A stretch of DNA of 64,000 nucleotides from NCBI RefSeq assembly GCF_030867145.1, contig NC_134439.1, positions 7,477,379-7,541,378 on the forward strand, read 5' to 3'. The translations under genes and the position numbers were made by a program. The notes below the pieces were generated by a model, which worked only from the letters and a program-made list of their open reading frames with translations, was not told the DNA's origin and ran no database searches. Within the stretch, counting starts at the first letter, position 1; each line of letters starts with the position of its first letter. This document shows, one piece after another, positions 23,580 to 34,945 of the stretch. This DNA comes from Opisthocomus hoazin. Lineage: Eukaryota > Chordata > Aves > Opisthocomiformes > Opisthocomidae.

Positions 23580-24110
23580 TGGATCCATGGAGAGAGGAGT
23601 CAGCCCTGTCAGAGCTCTCCCAGCAGAGCTCGCTGGCACTGAGCTCACTAAGGTCACTAAAGGGAAGGGGTGAAGTCCTCAGCTGCACTGCCTGCAAGCT
23701 GGACCTGAGCTTCAGGCTGACAGATCTTCAGGAGGGGAGACGGGCTTAGAAAATTTGCCCACTGTGCACAGCCTTTTTCAGAAAGAGGGTCTATACTGGC
23801 CTTGCCTGTGGGAGAACAGCAGGCTTTAGAGGATGTGGTCTCAAATCCAGTGTCCTTTCCCTCTCAGAGGAATTTGCTGGGCACTCTGACTGATATTCCA
23901 ATGCAGGGCATGAAGATCCTTGTGGGCTCAAGTCCAAAGCAGTCATCAATTCTTTGGTTTACCTGGAGGGGCAGGAAAAGGAGCAGGAGACAGAGGCTGC
24001 ATGTGAGTGCCTCTTCCCTGGACAGATCTCTAGCAGCATGTTGCCATCTTCTCTCAGGTGCACGCAGTCTCCTTCTGACCCTGGGAATCTGCTGCCCTGT
24101 GGTGCTCCTG
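23580..24110. repeat. Spacer block shared by all four units (copy II)
   Basis: Same order of landmarks as in units I, III and IV (TCCATGGAGAGAGGAGTCAG, GGGCTTAGAAAATTTGCCC). No gene. Confidence 0.6.
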
Positions 24111-24182
24111 GAGAGAGCAGTGGAGAGTATCCCTACCATGAGCATCACATTCCCTGTTGATGAGTGACACTCAAGCATGGGG

Positions 24183-24184
<2 letters not shown>

Positions 24185-24217
<33 letters not shown>
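24185..24217. repeat. (CA)n microsatellite
   Basis: About 16 uninterrupted CA units. Unit III lacks the array at the matching place (39125-39145), so it expanded or was lost after the II/III split. Confidence 0.95.
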
Positions 24218-24219
<2 letters not shown>

Positions 24220-24739
24220 TGCATACACACCAGCATGGAAATATACACAAATTTGTGCTCCCATGTGTATCCACACAAACCTGGCTGCTTACAAGTACAC
24301 AAAAGACAAGAACTCACACAGGAACTTCAAGAACCGTGTACTCTGCTGAGGACCCGCAGGGACTGGGCAGTGTCAGGCAGGGTGTGGTCAAAACCCAAGA
24401 GTACAATGCATACACATAGGCAGACAACAACATGCGAGCATCGGGGTGAGCTGAGGAGGGAGGGAAAGAAGAGGACAGGGCATACCCTCCAGCAAAGGGG
24501 GCCATGGTGTCCAGCTCAGGATAGCTGGAGCTTTTTCCTGAGAACGACACTTGAAACAGCCCCAATGGAGTGACTCAGATTAATGTCACTTCCCTACTGT
24601 GGACCCATCCAGTGCTTGATCTGCGTCTTCCACCAGCACTGCTGCATTCGTGCCCTAGAAATCCTGGCGCCTTTCATCCCAGTGCTCACAAGAAGGCTTC
24701 ACTGGGGAATGGGCATGGCACAAACCTGGAAATGACAAG

Positions 24740-24875
24740 GCAGCAGTGTTGGAAACAAAAGCACAGCCCATATCATTAGCTGTGATGGTCTGCATGCAAG
24801 ATGAGCTTGTCAGAAAATTGTTACCTCTGCAAAGGGAGCCTCTGGTCCTGCAGCAACAAAGGGCAGGTATAAAAG
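24740..24875 (+). promoter_or_regulatory. Keratin gene II promoter
   Basis: TATAAAAG is at 24868-24875. The upstream block (CATTAGCTGTGATG, GAGCTTGTCAGAAAATTG, CAACAAAGGGCAGG) is nearly the same in unit III and recognisably related in units I and IV. Confidence 0.8.
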
Positions 24876-25304
24876 TCAGCCCAAATCCCGGCTCTCTCAC
24901 CCACTTGTCTTGGCTCCTTCTCCTTGGGACCCAGGTGAGTCTGAAACCCCTTCTTCCAAAGTGAGATCTCTGCCCAGTGGAACTCCCAGCTGATATTGGC
25001 TATGTCCCTTCGCGTGGTTTGGATCTTCTTCTCATGACAGAGGGAAGAGGGGAGAAGGTCTGCTTAGAGATACAATGGGTGTGCTCAGGGGGGCTTTAGC
25101 TTTATGAATTAGGAGAAAGACTTTCTAAGTCAAGCTGCTCTTCATAGAATGATGAAGACTCTGTGGGTCCTGGCTGAGCCTCCAACACCCCATCGAGCAG
25201 TGGCCTTGGCTCCTTTGTGACAGGATAACCAGGCTGCTCCTCATACACCCCTGTGCTCAGTTTCCACCCTGCTTTTCTCCCAGGTGTACCTCCAGACCAG
25301 AGAC

Positions 25305-25607
25305 ATGTCCTGCTACAACCCATGCCTGCCATGCCGGCCCTGCGGACCAACCCCATTGGCCAACAGCTGCAATGAGCCCTGTGTCAGGCAGTGCCAGAGC
25401 TCCACTGTCGTAATTGAGCCTCCTGCTGTGGTGGTGACCCTGCCCGGCCCCATCCTCAGCTCCTACCCACAGAACACTGTTGTGGGCTCCTCCACCTCTG
25501 CTGCTGTTGGCAGCATCCTCAGCTGTGATGGAGTGCCCATCAACTCTGGGTGCTGTGACCTCTCTGGCATTTCCAGCCGCTACTCTGGCAGAAGGTACCT
25601 GGCCTGA
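25305..25607 (+). CDS. Feather keratin (corneous beta-protein), unit II
   Basis: 100 residues, starting [20 protein letters not shown], with core [20 protein letters not shown] and [18 protein letters not shown]. The tail has [20 protein letters not shown] and ends RYSGRRYLA. Unlike the unit I and IV proteins, it has no cysteine in the last 14 residues, so it may cross-link differently at that end. The non-coding first exon ends at 24934, the intron is 24935-25283 and exon 2 has 21 bases before the ATG. An in-frame ATG seven codons upstream (25284) is the first codon of exon 2. The MSC start is the family start and is preferred, though the upstream one would be translatable. The best match is unit III. 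The CDGVPI and GCCDL words recall, from memory, the barbule type of feather keratin. Confidence 0.95.
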   Translation: MSCYNPCLPCRPCGPTPLANSCNEPCVRQCQSSTVVIEPPAVVVTLPGPILSSYPQNTVVGSSTSAAVGSILSCDGVPINSGCCDLSGISSRYSGRRYLA

Positions 25608-25939
25608 TAAAGATGCTGCTAATGCCCCAGAGGAGACTCCTACAGGAACTCAGAACATGGTGCTCGGCAAATGATCTAGGCTTTGGGGTTGTTTTCTGTA
25701 TAGCTGAATGGCTTTGCTGTTCTCTCCCTTTTCTTCTTTTGCTTCAAATTCCATTGGCAACAACGTTCCCCCAAGGCCCGCCTGGTGGGAACCATCAGTT
25801 TCCTCTCCCTCTACGGGGCAGGCAGACAGACATTATGCAGGAACATCTCCACAGACAAGAAGCACAGACTCTTGGTGTCCCCAAGGGATCTCTGCCTTGC
25901 TGGCTTCCACTGAAGTGATATTTTTCACTCTTTTCACTC

Positions 25940-25945
25940 ATTAAA
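25940..25945 (+). terminator. Polyadenylation signal, keratin gene II
   Basis: ATTAAA in TTTTCACTCATTAAAGTTCTG, 333 bases past the stop. Confidence 0.8.
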
Positions 25946-25989
25946 GTTCTGCTGTATTCAAGTCTAGGCTCCATGTCGTCCTTCCCTCT

Positions 25990-26700
25990 GTGGACACTCC
26001 CCATTGCCAAAGAAGAAGGGTGTTGCTCTGGCGAGGGAGGGGGAGAGGGCACAAGGAGATCGTTCTGCATTCACAGAGTAATGGGAGGTTGGGACACCCT
26101 GCAATGGCTCCTCTTTTGGACACCAACCCTTGAGTCTGAGGAAGACATCCACCGGTGCTGTGCTGTCAGTGACTGTCAGGTTGTGCCTTGCTTTGTCTCT
26201 GCCGACAAATGCCCAGAAAGACAGGAGGCCCTGAGGGCTCAGTAGCCCCATGAGCTCTGGAGGAAGGGTATTCCTCTTGTTATGGCCGGAGCTGCGCTGG
26301 GGTGGCAAGGGCTGAGTTTTGGTCTCTGAAACGTGACTTGCTTTACAGAATGGCAAGAATGTTAATGGAAAGAACAGCTTTTGGGATGCTGGACAGGTAC
26401 TCCCCCTCCCTCTCCCCTCCAAGACCTACTCTAGGGGCCATGGCCAGCGGACATTGGTAGGAGTAGCAGGGAAAAATTGCCCATGCCACTGAATGCGTTG
26501 AGGCTGGAGGTGAGAGCTAGGCATGTGGGAACTGAGGGCAGTCAGCAAGAAATGGGGATAGTGAAGCGGTCTGTTTCTGAGGGAGGTCGAATTGCTCTGG
26601 TACAGAACATGCAGGAGAATGTGAAGATCAGCAAGGACAAGGAGCCTGGGTGCATTTCCCAAGAGAGCTGCAGGTGGGCATGCCCAGACCAACCTGCCTG
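25990..26700. repeat. Keratin 3' flank shared with unit III (40685-41370)
   Basis: A close match, including GGTCTGTTTCTGAGGGAGGTCG (landmark near 26568) and its counterpart near 41263. Nothing is recognised as a gene here or in 26700-27160. Confidence 0.7.
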
Positions 26701-27164
26701 TTGGGCGAGTGAGAGAGAGTCAGAAAACCACCTCCTAGTGCCGAGGTAACAGAGCTGCCGGAAACAACTCTGCTGGGGGGGCAAGGGAAGAAGCAGGGCA
26801 GAGCAGCGATCTGTTCTTCCTGTGCCTGAAATGCTCCTTCTGGGTTTCTCCCTTCTGCAGCAGCAACACCTGTGTCTCCCTCAGCCAATGGCATTCTGAA
26901 CATTTACACAGTGAGGGTGCCTTGGGGCTCTGGGGGTCCCAGTCATGGGAAGAGGATGCAGCTCTCAGTGCAGCCCTCCCCTCTCCAGCTAGAATCACCT
27001 GCTCTTCTGCACACCCACTGCTGGGCCATTTGGGATGTCAGTGACTTCTTTCCCACCAAGGTATCACATCTTTCCGTGGGGTCCACATTTCTCTGGTGAC
27101 ACTGTTATGTCTTCTGGGAACAGAAGTCTCTTCTATTTCTCTCACTTCTCCCCTTTCTTTCCTC

Positions 27165-27565
27165 AGCCATCTGGGAAAAACGAGGTCATTGGGTCCAAAT
27201 CCAGCCTCAGGAAGTGTGATCTAGAGCTGGTGGCAAGGGATCATGTCCAGATGTTTTTTTGAGAACCTCCAGAGATGGAGACTCCACAACTTCTCTGGGC
27301 ATCCTGTGCCAGGCCTTCCTCATTCTCACAGTGAAAAAGGTTTTCCTGGCCTTCAACAAAGCCTCGCTGGTTTTGTTTTGAGCCTGGCTCCTCTTTCTGC
27401 ATACCCCTCCTTCAGATATTGCTACACATTGATGAGCTCTTCCCTGAGACTTTTGTTCGCTGTGCTGAACTCTCCCAATTTGCTCAGCCTATCACCACAT
27501 TGGAGATGCTTCAGTCTCTTCATCATCTAAGTTGTTCTTCATTTGACTGTCTCCAGTATGCCTGT
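27165..27565 (-). mobile_element. LINE (CR1) 3' fragment
   Basis: The plus strand reads as the reverse complement of a CR1 tail: GAACCTCCAGAGATGGAGAC, CTTCTCTGGGCATCCTGTGCC, CTCACAGTGAAAAAGGTTTT, CATTGGAGATGCTTCAG. The ends are approximate. Confidence 0.65.
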
Positions 27566-28039
27566 GACATACAGTCCCCCACTGAAAACACACACCCCCT
27601 CACCATCTGGGAGTCACAAGCAAACCCACATTCATACATCCCTCCTACATCAGCATGGGCCTTCAGCCCATCTAATAGTCCTGCCTGAAGCCTGGGCCTT
27701 CTTACCCAGCACCGGGGTCTCCTCCTCTCCAGCAAGGCCAGCCTGTTGTTCTCTAGAAAACAGATGCATGCAATCACCCTCTCCTCTCACAATCACTCCC
27801 ACTCACTTGGATCCCTCAGACATTACAATGGCTTTGTAAGATCAGCCTGTAATAGCCATGTGGTGGCCTTGGGTTCCCTTACCCACCTGTAGGTCAGACA
27901 TTACATACAGCTTTTCCTCCCACTCACTGCCTAGGGCAACTTGATATATGCCAATGAATTCCACATACGCACCCATGCACACTGGCTTCAATTCACTATG
28001 GAAAAAACACACTGAGGTTCTTGTAGTCACTGCTCCTTA

Positions 28040-28240
28040 GACCTCCCACACACATATGTGCAGTGTTGTCTCTCCAGTTGCTGACAGCAAAATGTATGAG
28101 CCCTGTGACATGTTCATCCCTTTCCAGCTGCTGGCACCCAGACCTTGCTTACACCCCAGTTGCTCCAGCTGCTGGCACAGAAAATAACAGGTCCTGTGAC
28201 CAGAGGCCTCCAGTTGCTGGCACTTAGGCCTTGCCGCTGA
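28040..28240. repeat. Decayed tandem array, left part
   Basis: Related units of about 25 bases, of the form CAGTTGCTGGCACTTAGGCC, occur at about 28125, 28160 and 28210. More copies follow the LTR at 28848-28975 (CGGTTGCTGGCACTCAAGCC, TTTACTGGCACTCGGACC). The array was split by the LTR insertion. Confidence 0.55.
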
Positions 28241-28847
28241 TGTGCGGAAACAAGCACAACAACTCACGGAGTTATAAAGCAGGTATGTTTATTGCGGCAC
28301 TGGGTGCAAGGGTGATCGCTCCTCCTAACTTGCACACCAAGCCACAAAGAATGCACCTATTACAAAGTTTATCCAGGTAGATTGCATTATTACAATTAGT
28401 TCTAAGAATAGGCGTGATTATTATAAATATTTCTAGGAATTCATTATCATACCCCGCCCCTCTTTAGTGCTTACGCAGTGTCATCTGGTGGTCATCTGTC
28501 AGGGTCTTCTGGATGACGGCTCGTCGTCCTCCTCACTGTGCACTTTTACCTTTAGTTCAAAAATTCCCGAGTTGTCTGTGTTGCCTGAGTCCCAAACCAG
28601 AAAACCAGTTTCAGCTAGAGATTTGCTTCTTACAGACAATAAAGTTCTGGTTGTCAGTCCTTATCCGTCCTTGTTTCTTTTCATTTGTCTCACAAGCAGT
28701 CCTTGTTAGCAAGGTTACAAAGAACAGAACTAAACTAAATGTCAGTGGTTAACTCTTACCTCAACACAGCTGCAAAGCTATATAACAAAATTAAACTAAA
28801 GCTGTAACAAAATCAAACTAAACGTCAGTTTCCCTCATCACCGCACA
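28241..28847 (-). mobile_element. Solo LTR of an endogenous retrovirus
   Basis: The ends form an inverted pair, TGTGCGG at 28241 and CCGCACA ending at 28847, as LTRs do (TG..CA). The reverse complement of a polyadenylation signal is in GTTTATTGCGGCACTGGG (28289), so the element points to the minus strand. The phrase is shared with the LTR at 45418. There are no internal genes. I see no clear target-site duplication. Confidence 0.7.
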
Positions 28848-29049
28848 CCTTTGGCCCATCCGGTTGCTGGCACTCAAGCCTACAATCCCGATGGCCATTG
28901 GCTGTTTGCCCAGTTACTGGCAGCCACTTCCACACCAGTCTCTCTATTTACTGGCACTCGGACCTTGCAGAACTCACAGATGGGAAAGGGAGTGAAGGTA
29001 CACAGAAAGATGGTTAAGAAATGATTTAATAAGAAGGCAGGGGGGGACT

Positions 29050-29480
29050 GTGGTGATCAGGCAAAGGGCCCACCCCAACAAGTGCACTGACCACTCCTTG
29101 CTCAGGTGCAGGTACCTCCTTTTATTTGTTCTCCTCTCTGTTACTTCCCCTTGCCCATTCCCCGTCCCCTCTTTCCCCCCACCTTTGACCCTTGCCTAAG
29201 CATTGCTTAAGAAGTCTGGCCTAGTCCTGCAGGCCCCCCTCTAGCATCTGTAGTCCTCATATTCCTCTTGTCACTTCGTGTCACTTACAACGCTCAGACT
29301 GACCCACTTCAAAACCACACCTACAGTTTCTCAATGGCCCCTCAATTAGAGGCTGAGGAGCTCTGGTCTCCCTCCTTGTCTCCCTATCACTTCCTTAGAG
29401 ACTGGTGTCATTGTGTGCTTTGTTTATCACTTTCCCTTTTGTTTCATCCCTTTGAAAGGAAAAGGGGCGTGATCTGACAG
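29050..29480 (-). mobile_element. Probable LTR fragment
   Basis: It begins TGTGGTGATCAGGC and has CCTTTTATTTG (reversed polyadenylation signal) at about 29118, with pyrimidine-rich text typical of avian LTRs read backward. Ends and class are uncertain. No gene is seen between 29480 and 30755. Confidence 0.35.
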
Positions 29481-30756
29481 CCTTAGTGAACCAGCAGCTC
29501 TCACCTTCCACACACACTTACAGTGGCCTTTGCTGAACTTGCTCAGGTGTGTGAGTTTCTCCACAAGCTGAAAGGCTCCTGTCCCCAGAGAAAAACTGGT
29601 CTTTTGAGTCAAGGCTCCGGGTTGAAACACCATGTTGAGCTCAGTCTTTGAAGTGTCTCCCTGCCATAGCTGCTGAAACACTAAGCCATGTCATTCACTT
29701 TCCAGGACACTGGAGATGTCAGGTGAAGAATGAATGGAAGGATGAAGGAAAAAGGAAAGACTGGCCAAATAAGCAATCAGTTTCAGATGTAATATGGGTG
29801 TAAAGATAGCACTTGGGTCATGTGAAATGGCATTCTGGAAGGAGGAAGTTTGCACTCCCATATTCCAACGTATATACTGTTTCCTCTCCAAGATATTCTG
29901 TGTTTCCTTCAAGACCCTGAAACCTCTCTCACAGGTGTTTGTGTAAAGCCCAGCATAAGGAGAGGCCTGAATTCCACCTCTAGGCAGAATCCAAAACACA
30001 CCTTCCTTACCCATCCAGGTGAGAATGGCTCTTGTCATCCTCCTTCCAGTACCTCACAGAGACACTTTTCTCCAGGTGCCTCACTCTCTGTGCCTCCTTC
30101 CCTTCCCCTCTGGCCCATCTCTCCTTTGGCCTCCTTCACCACTCCCTCTCTTGCGCACAGCCTGAACTTTCTTGGTCACCTCAGAAGGCCACACTGGCAA
30201 CAGCCACTGTCATGGCCTCACTCCAGTGATTAGAACATGCTGGCCTGCCACAGTGGCTGCTTTTGTCAGCTTCCACCAAAGACACTTTCCAGGGCCAGCT
30301 CTTTGCTTGCCAAAACAGAATTGGCATAACATGAGTCGTGTGCACAGAGGGACAAACTAGATCCCAGAAATGCACATCCCAGAAATGCAACCACCAGCAG
30401 TTCTTTTTGTGCAGAGAACCCAGAGGGACTCAGGGATACAGGGACCTCCCCAGGCCAAGCACTGGTGAGTCCTCAGAACTGGAGGAGAGACATGAAAAGC
30501 AGGGGGACTGCTCAAGGTGTTGAACAGGGAATCTTGTCAAATGTCTGGCTGATGGGTCTTGCTCATTGTTGAGGCAAAAGATCCCTCAGATGCAGGGCTA
30601 CGAGGACTTCTTCTCTCTTTGCACTTCTTCAGCTAGGATGTTAAACCTCAGGAGTAGTCATGTCATAGCAGGAACCTCCTTCTCCACCAGTGGTCATTGG
30701 TGGATGCTGAGGAAAGAGTAAGAGCTAGACATGCAGCTGGGACACTTCTCCTGTGT

Positions 30757-31490
30757 CCTGGTTTTGGTTAAAACAGAACCAATTCTCTTTTAGTGAATCT
30801 TCCTTACAGCTAAGTTCTTCTAAGTAACTGTATTTTTCTGAAGCTGGCTGAATATTTTACAGATAGTGTCCACTCCAAAGCTGGTAACACCTAATGTTTA
30901 CTGTTACTGAGCTAACAGTAGGAAATGAATGCAGAGAAAGGCCCCCGTTTATAATTATTACTATAGCAGCCAAGGTCACTGATAGATCTCTTAGGTCCCT
31001 CAAGTGAGCAGTCGTAGAGGGATGCACTTGCAGGGAAGTGCAGACAGAACTGGTGACCCAATATTGACCAACTCGGTATTTCATGCCAGACACATCATAC
31101 TCAGTTTAAAGCTGGGGGATCACGAGGGTCTCGCTCTCTCCGTCCATGGCAGGCTTCTGAAGAGGACTCTGCTCATTGTTCTGCCTGCAATCCTGATCCA
31201 GATTCTGACCTGTGCATTCCGGAGTCCAGTTCCTGTCTACTACTGAGGCCAGCCTGGGACTTCCCGGTGCTGCCTGGGAGCTGCTGGCGGGATGCCAGCG
31301 CACGTGGCACCAAACTCTGTGTCGATTTTTGTATTTTGCATTATTTCTTTTATTATTAGTACTATTCATGTTATTAGTAAAACCTTTTATGTTCAATTTG
31401 TAAGCCTCTCTCCCTTTCCTGTGTCCTTTCCTCTGGTGGGAGGGCAGGGGCTGACAGAGACCATCTGTCACTCAGTTTATTGCCTCCCTG
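30757..31490 (+). mobile_element. LTR, probably a solo copy of an ERVL-type element
   Basis: It starts TGTCCTGGTTTTGGTTAAAAC, the opening used by many avian ERV LTRs (compare 41612). It contains TTTATTATTAGTACTATTC (about 31349) and ends near CTGTCACTCAGTTTA. It lies where unit III has lost its second-family V segment. The right end is approximate. Confidence 0.6.
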
Positions 31491-31569
31491 CTCAAAACGC
31501 TGACCTCCTGAAGACGCACTGCTGTGTTCTGCTCAGGTTCAACAGCTCAGGGTTGATCCGGTGTCTGCT

Positions 31570-31715
31570 CTGGCAACGAGCCCTTGTGGCAAGGAAGGCC
31601 AACAGCATCCTGGGCTGCAGTAGGAATAGCACTGCCAGCAGAACAAAAGACCTGATTATTCCTCTCTGCTTAGCACTGGTGAGACCACCTCTTTCTACTT
31701 TGCCCGAGGAAAGAC
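31570..31715 (+). mobile_element. CR1 fragment
   Basis: The frame reads ARKANSILGCSRNSTASRTK and LIIPLCLALVRPP, the CR1 ORF2 text [29 protein letters not shown]. About 145 bases remain. Confidence 0.8.
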
Positions 31716-31739
31716 ACCAAACTGTGACCCTTCTGTGTT

Positions 31740-32640
31740 CCAGGTTTGCATGGGCCAAGGGGAGGCTGTTCAGCACTGGCAGGCTTGTCTTTGGGCAGAG
31801 TCAGGCCACAGCTGGTCTGCTCATAGCCCTCCAAGTCAGAAGGTGCTTGAGCATCCCCTCAGGCACACACACCCGGCTGTAGAAGCACTGTCTCTCAGCT
31901 CCAGGTCTCAATGCCAACGGTGTCTGGGGCACCTGAAAGTTCAGGTAAGAGTCTGAAGGAAGAGGTCAAGGAGTCTGCTGTCAGGCAATAGGAGACTGCA
32001 GGCTGTTTTCCTGCTTTTTGCTTCTCCTGGAGATCATAACCAGCACAAGCAGCCCCCAGAGAGGCAGCAGTGTCCATGGTGAACTTCTCCTGCTATCCAT
32101 TCCCCAGCTAGAGACAGGGCCCTGCTCCCACCTCTCTCGGCACTGGAGACAGGGCCCTTTGCAGCCCCTGATGTGCTCCTTGTCCCTTGGTACTATGTGA
32201 AAGAAGGTAGAATGAGCAACAGCCAAAGGCACCTGCAAGGAGGAGTCTGACTCCCTTTCTTCACAGGGGATTTCTCTCCCTTCTCATATGTCGCTGGAAA
32301 TAGCACCTGCTGTAAACACCCCACCCAGAGTCACACACATCACTTCTCTCTGGCAAGAGGACACACAACTCTCTTCCTCACAGACATCTACACCGCATCC
32401 GTTCAGTGATCACAATCGAATTCTTGTCTGGAGATGACACCTCCCAGAAGGCAGAGGTGATCATCTTACGAACTCAGAGGTGTTTCTGACTAAAGGGGAT
32501 CAGACTTCTTACAGGATGCAGTGGAAAAGTATTTTCATATTGTGCAAAATGTAGGATGTTTAGGGAAAGAAGCATACACAAGGAAAGGGAAGGATCAAGG
32601 CATTTCAGCATGGGGCAAGCATGCGAACACAGGCGGATAC
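31740..32640. repeat. V-segment spacer, copy of 18460-19340; second-family V missing
   Basis: Same landmarks in the same order as in unit II. To its left, where unit II has the second-family V gene, there are only CR1 and LTR pieces. The interval 32640-33430 keeps weak similarity to 52180-52500 and shows no gene. Confidence 0.75.
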
Positions 32641-33439
32641 AGGGATGAGGGCAGTTGATCACTTGTGAACATGTGGCTGATCTGTATCTTTGCCTGGACA
32701 TGCCTCTTCTCTGACCACTTGCTAGTAGTTCTCTGGAAACACGGTTGTGAAGTCCTGCTGGGAGAGGGAGCAGGGCTGATCCTTCACTCTGTGCCTCTGA
32801 AGCCTCTGACCATGGGCTTTGAACAGTTGTGTCAGCTACTCGAGCCACACAGAGTTTCCCAGTGCATGGCAGGAGCCCACACTCTCTTCACAGAGACCTT
32901 CTTGCAGCCCTCATGAATGTCAGGCTGTGAGCTCCTGAGGGCAGCTTAGCAAACCTATTTCTGCTTCAGACGAGGCAGGAACCTGGCATCCTTTGAGGCT
33001 GTGCTCAGTGTGTCCAGCCCAAGCTTTGATGTTGTCTCCTGGGAATCAAATCCAAAGGTTCTAAATACTGTGAAACAAGCTTGCCATCTCAACACTGAGC
33101 CACCGTGGGAGTGCTTGAATGTGCCCATGACCTCGACAACCCCTTCTCCTGACTCCGTGGGATGACACTGCAATGCCAGCAGAAACATTTTGGAAGCTCC
33201 ATGAAATCATGTAGCTGGATGACGTAGTTTTAAACTGTGTATCTGAGCTTTCGCATACGAAAGAATTGTGAAACCTCTTCTGCCTGTTCATTGCTAAAGG
33301 AAAGGTTTGCATTAGCAAATCAGCACTGCAGTTCCTGTGTTGACAGAGCAGAGGAAAGCACCTGCTAGGCTTCCATTGGCTGTCCTAGCGGGGAAAGGCA
33401 AAGGCCCCAGAAGAGGCCCTGAATGTTCCATGCCAGGAG

Positions 33440-33710
33440 GGGCCGGTCCCTGCGGCAGGACCGAGGGCTGTCCGGCTGCCCGGGGGCAGGAGGGTCTCTG
33501 CTGCCCGGCTCCCTGGGCAGAGCAGAAAGGCACTGCTCCTCGCCGGGAGCCAGCGGGGCCGGCGGCTGCAACCGCTCCTTCCCGGGCACGGTCGGACACC
33601 GCCAGGGCTCCGGTCGCGAATCCCGTCCCGCCGCCGCCACCGTCGCGGGGGATTTCTGTCTGCGTCTCACAGGCGGTGCGGGAGTCAGCGGCAGGTGAGG
33701 GACGGGAGGA
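33440..33710. repeat. V 3' flank block, unit III
   Basis: A GC-rich block starting GGACCGAGGGCTGTCC, repeated at 53262-53520 and, diverged, at 3459-3600. It is open in several frames only because it is GC-rich. Confidence 0.7.
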
Positions 33711-33947
33711 GGATTCTGCCCGGTGAGCGGCTCCCGATGCGCGTCTCGGACATCTGCGATGGGGCTGCGGGCCTTAGGCGAGCCCGACGTCTGTGCCGGG
33801 CGGCAGGGAGAACCCTTCCGGGGCCGGAACCGGAAAGGGCCGGGAGCGGCCAGGCGGCACCGGCGGGCGGAGCGGCTGCGCCCCCTGGCGGGCCCGGCCG
33901 GGGCTGCCCCCCCGCCCCCGACACACACGCCCGGCCCCGCCCGCGCC

Positions 33948-33986
33948 GGTTCGTGCCCGGCCGCAGCCCCGGCTCCTCTCCCCGTG
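33948..33986 (-). promoter_or_regulatory. 23-spacer recombination signal, unit III V
   Basis: Minus strand: CACGGGG (33986-33980), 23-base spacer, GCACGAACC (33956-33948), identical to unit II and unit IV. Confidence 0.7.
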
Positions 33987-34945
33987 TCTCCCACGGCGCA
34001 GTAATACACCGCCGCGTCCCCGCGCCGGGGCCGGGCGAGCCACAGGGCGCTGGACCGGCGGTCTGCCGCCACCGACAGCCGCCCCGGAGGGTCCGGCACT
34101 GGCTTATCTCCAGTGAAACCTGTTACAATATGATACGGTGCCCGGTCTGAAAGCTGACGGTACCACTGAACATTCCCGCTGCCTTGAATGTTGGGGTGCG
34201 AGCAGTTGATGCTGATGTTGGTGCCTTCGGTGGTCTCTGCCAATGGCTCCTGCTGCACCTGGGCTCTTGCCACAGCCACTGCCGAGAAAGCAGAAGGAAA
34301 GGCCAAAGATCATGAAAGACTGCCCAATTCTGATGTCTTTTTTCCCAGAGAAGTAGTCAGGAACAGTGGAGGTGAGACAGACTGGAATGGATGAGGACAT
34401 GTGCCAGTCGAGGGGCATGGAGAGTGATCCCGGTGTGGGTGTGCGGAGAGAGGGGAGAAAGCTGGGGGGGAACTGAAAATTGATGCAGGCAGAGATAGAA
34501 TGAAAGTCAGGTAGAGAGTGGAGGGAGGGAGGGCTGGATGGGTGAAGGGAGGGAGAGAGAGGAGACAAGAGAGGGGAGTGTGCTGCAGTGAAGGATGGAG
34601 TGTTGAATTCAGAAGAATAAATGCTGAATGCACGGTAGGATGAGTGTCCCAGTGAAAGACACAGGGCTGTATTCAGGGCAATACCTGCCGAATGCACAGG
34701 AGAAGGAGAGGTGGAATGGGGAGAACAAGAAGAGGGGACTCGGAGGGCTTGGAAAGGGGGAGGAGAGCTGGCAGAGGGGCAGGGACGGGGAAAGACACCC
34801 CGAAGAAGGAGAGGGAAGAGCTCGTGCTGGGCTCCCTGGGGAGCAGCCCGGGCACAGCCCCGGCCCCCGCCCACCGCCGCCAGCCCCGCGCACCCAGCAG
34901 CACCGCGGCCAGCCCCGCCAGGCCCGCGCCCCGGCACCGCCGCAT
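33987..34945 (-). CDS. TRAV: TCR alpha/delta V segment, first family, unit III
   Basis: The leader exon is 34945-34894 (same signal peptide as in units I, II and IV). The intron is 34279-34893. The V exon is 34278-33987 (292 nt) after a CTCGGCAG acceptor. It starts AVARAQVQQEPLAETTEGTN and has the first cysteine in SINCSHP. CDR1 is very different (NIQGSGNVQWYRQLSDRAP), and so is CDR2 (TGFTGDKPVPDP). From GRLSVAADRR to YYCAVG it is the same as its sisters. The exon is open and followed by a 23-spacer signal. QWYRQLSD replaces YWYRQLPG but keeps the core tryptophan. The leader lies in a CpG-rich block (34800-35400). Confidence 0.92.

Noticed and set aside
29427-29681. Possible J segment because of an SFSLGTGAF text
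   Set aside because: There is no FGxG motif in the right context, no 12-spacer signal before it and no donor after it.
33365-34306. 313-codon frame (-) reading through the unit III V exon
   Set aside because: Only the 292-base V exon is real. The rest is read-through past the recombination signal into GC-rich flank, and before the acceptor into the intron.
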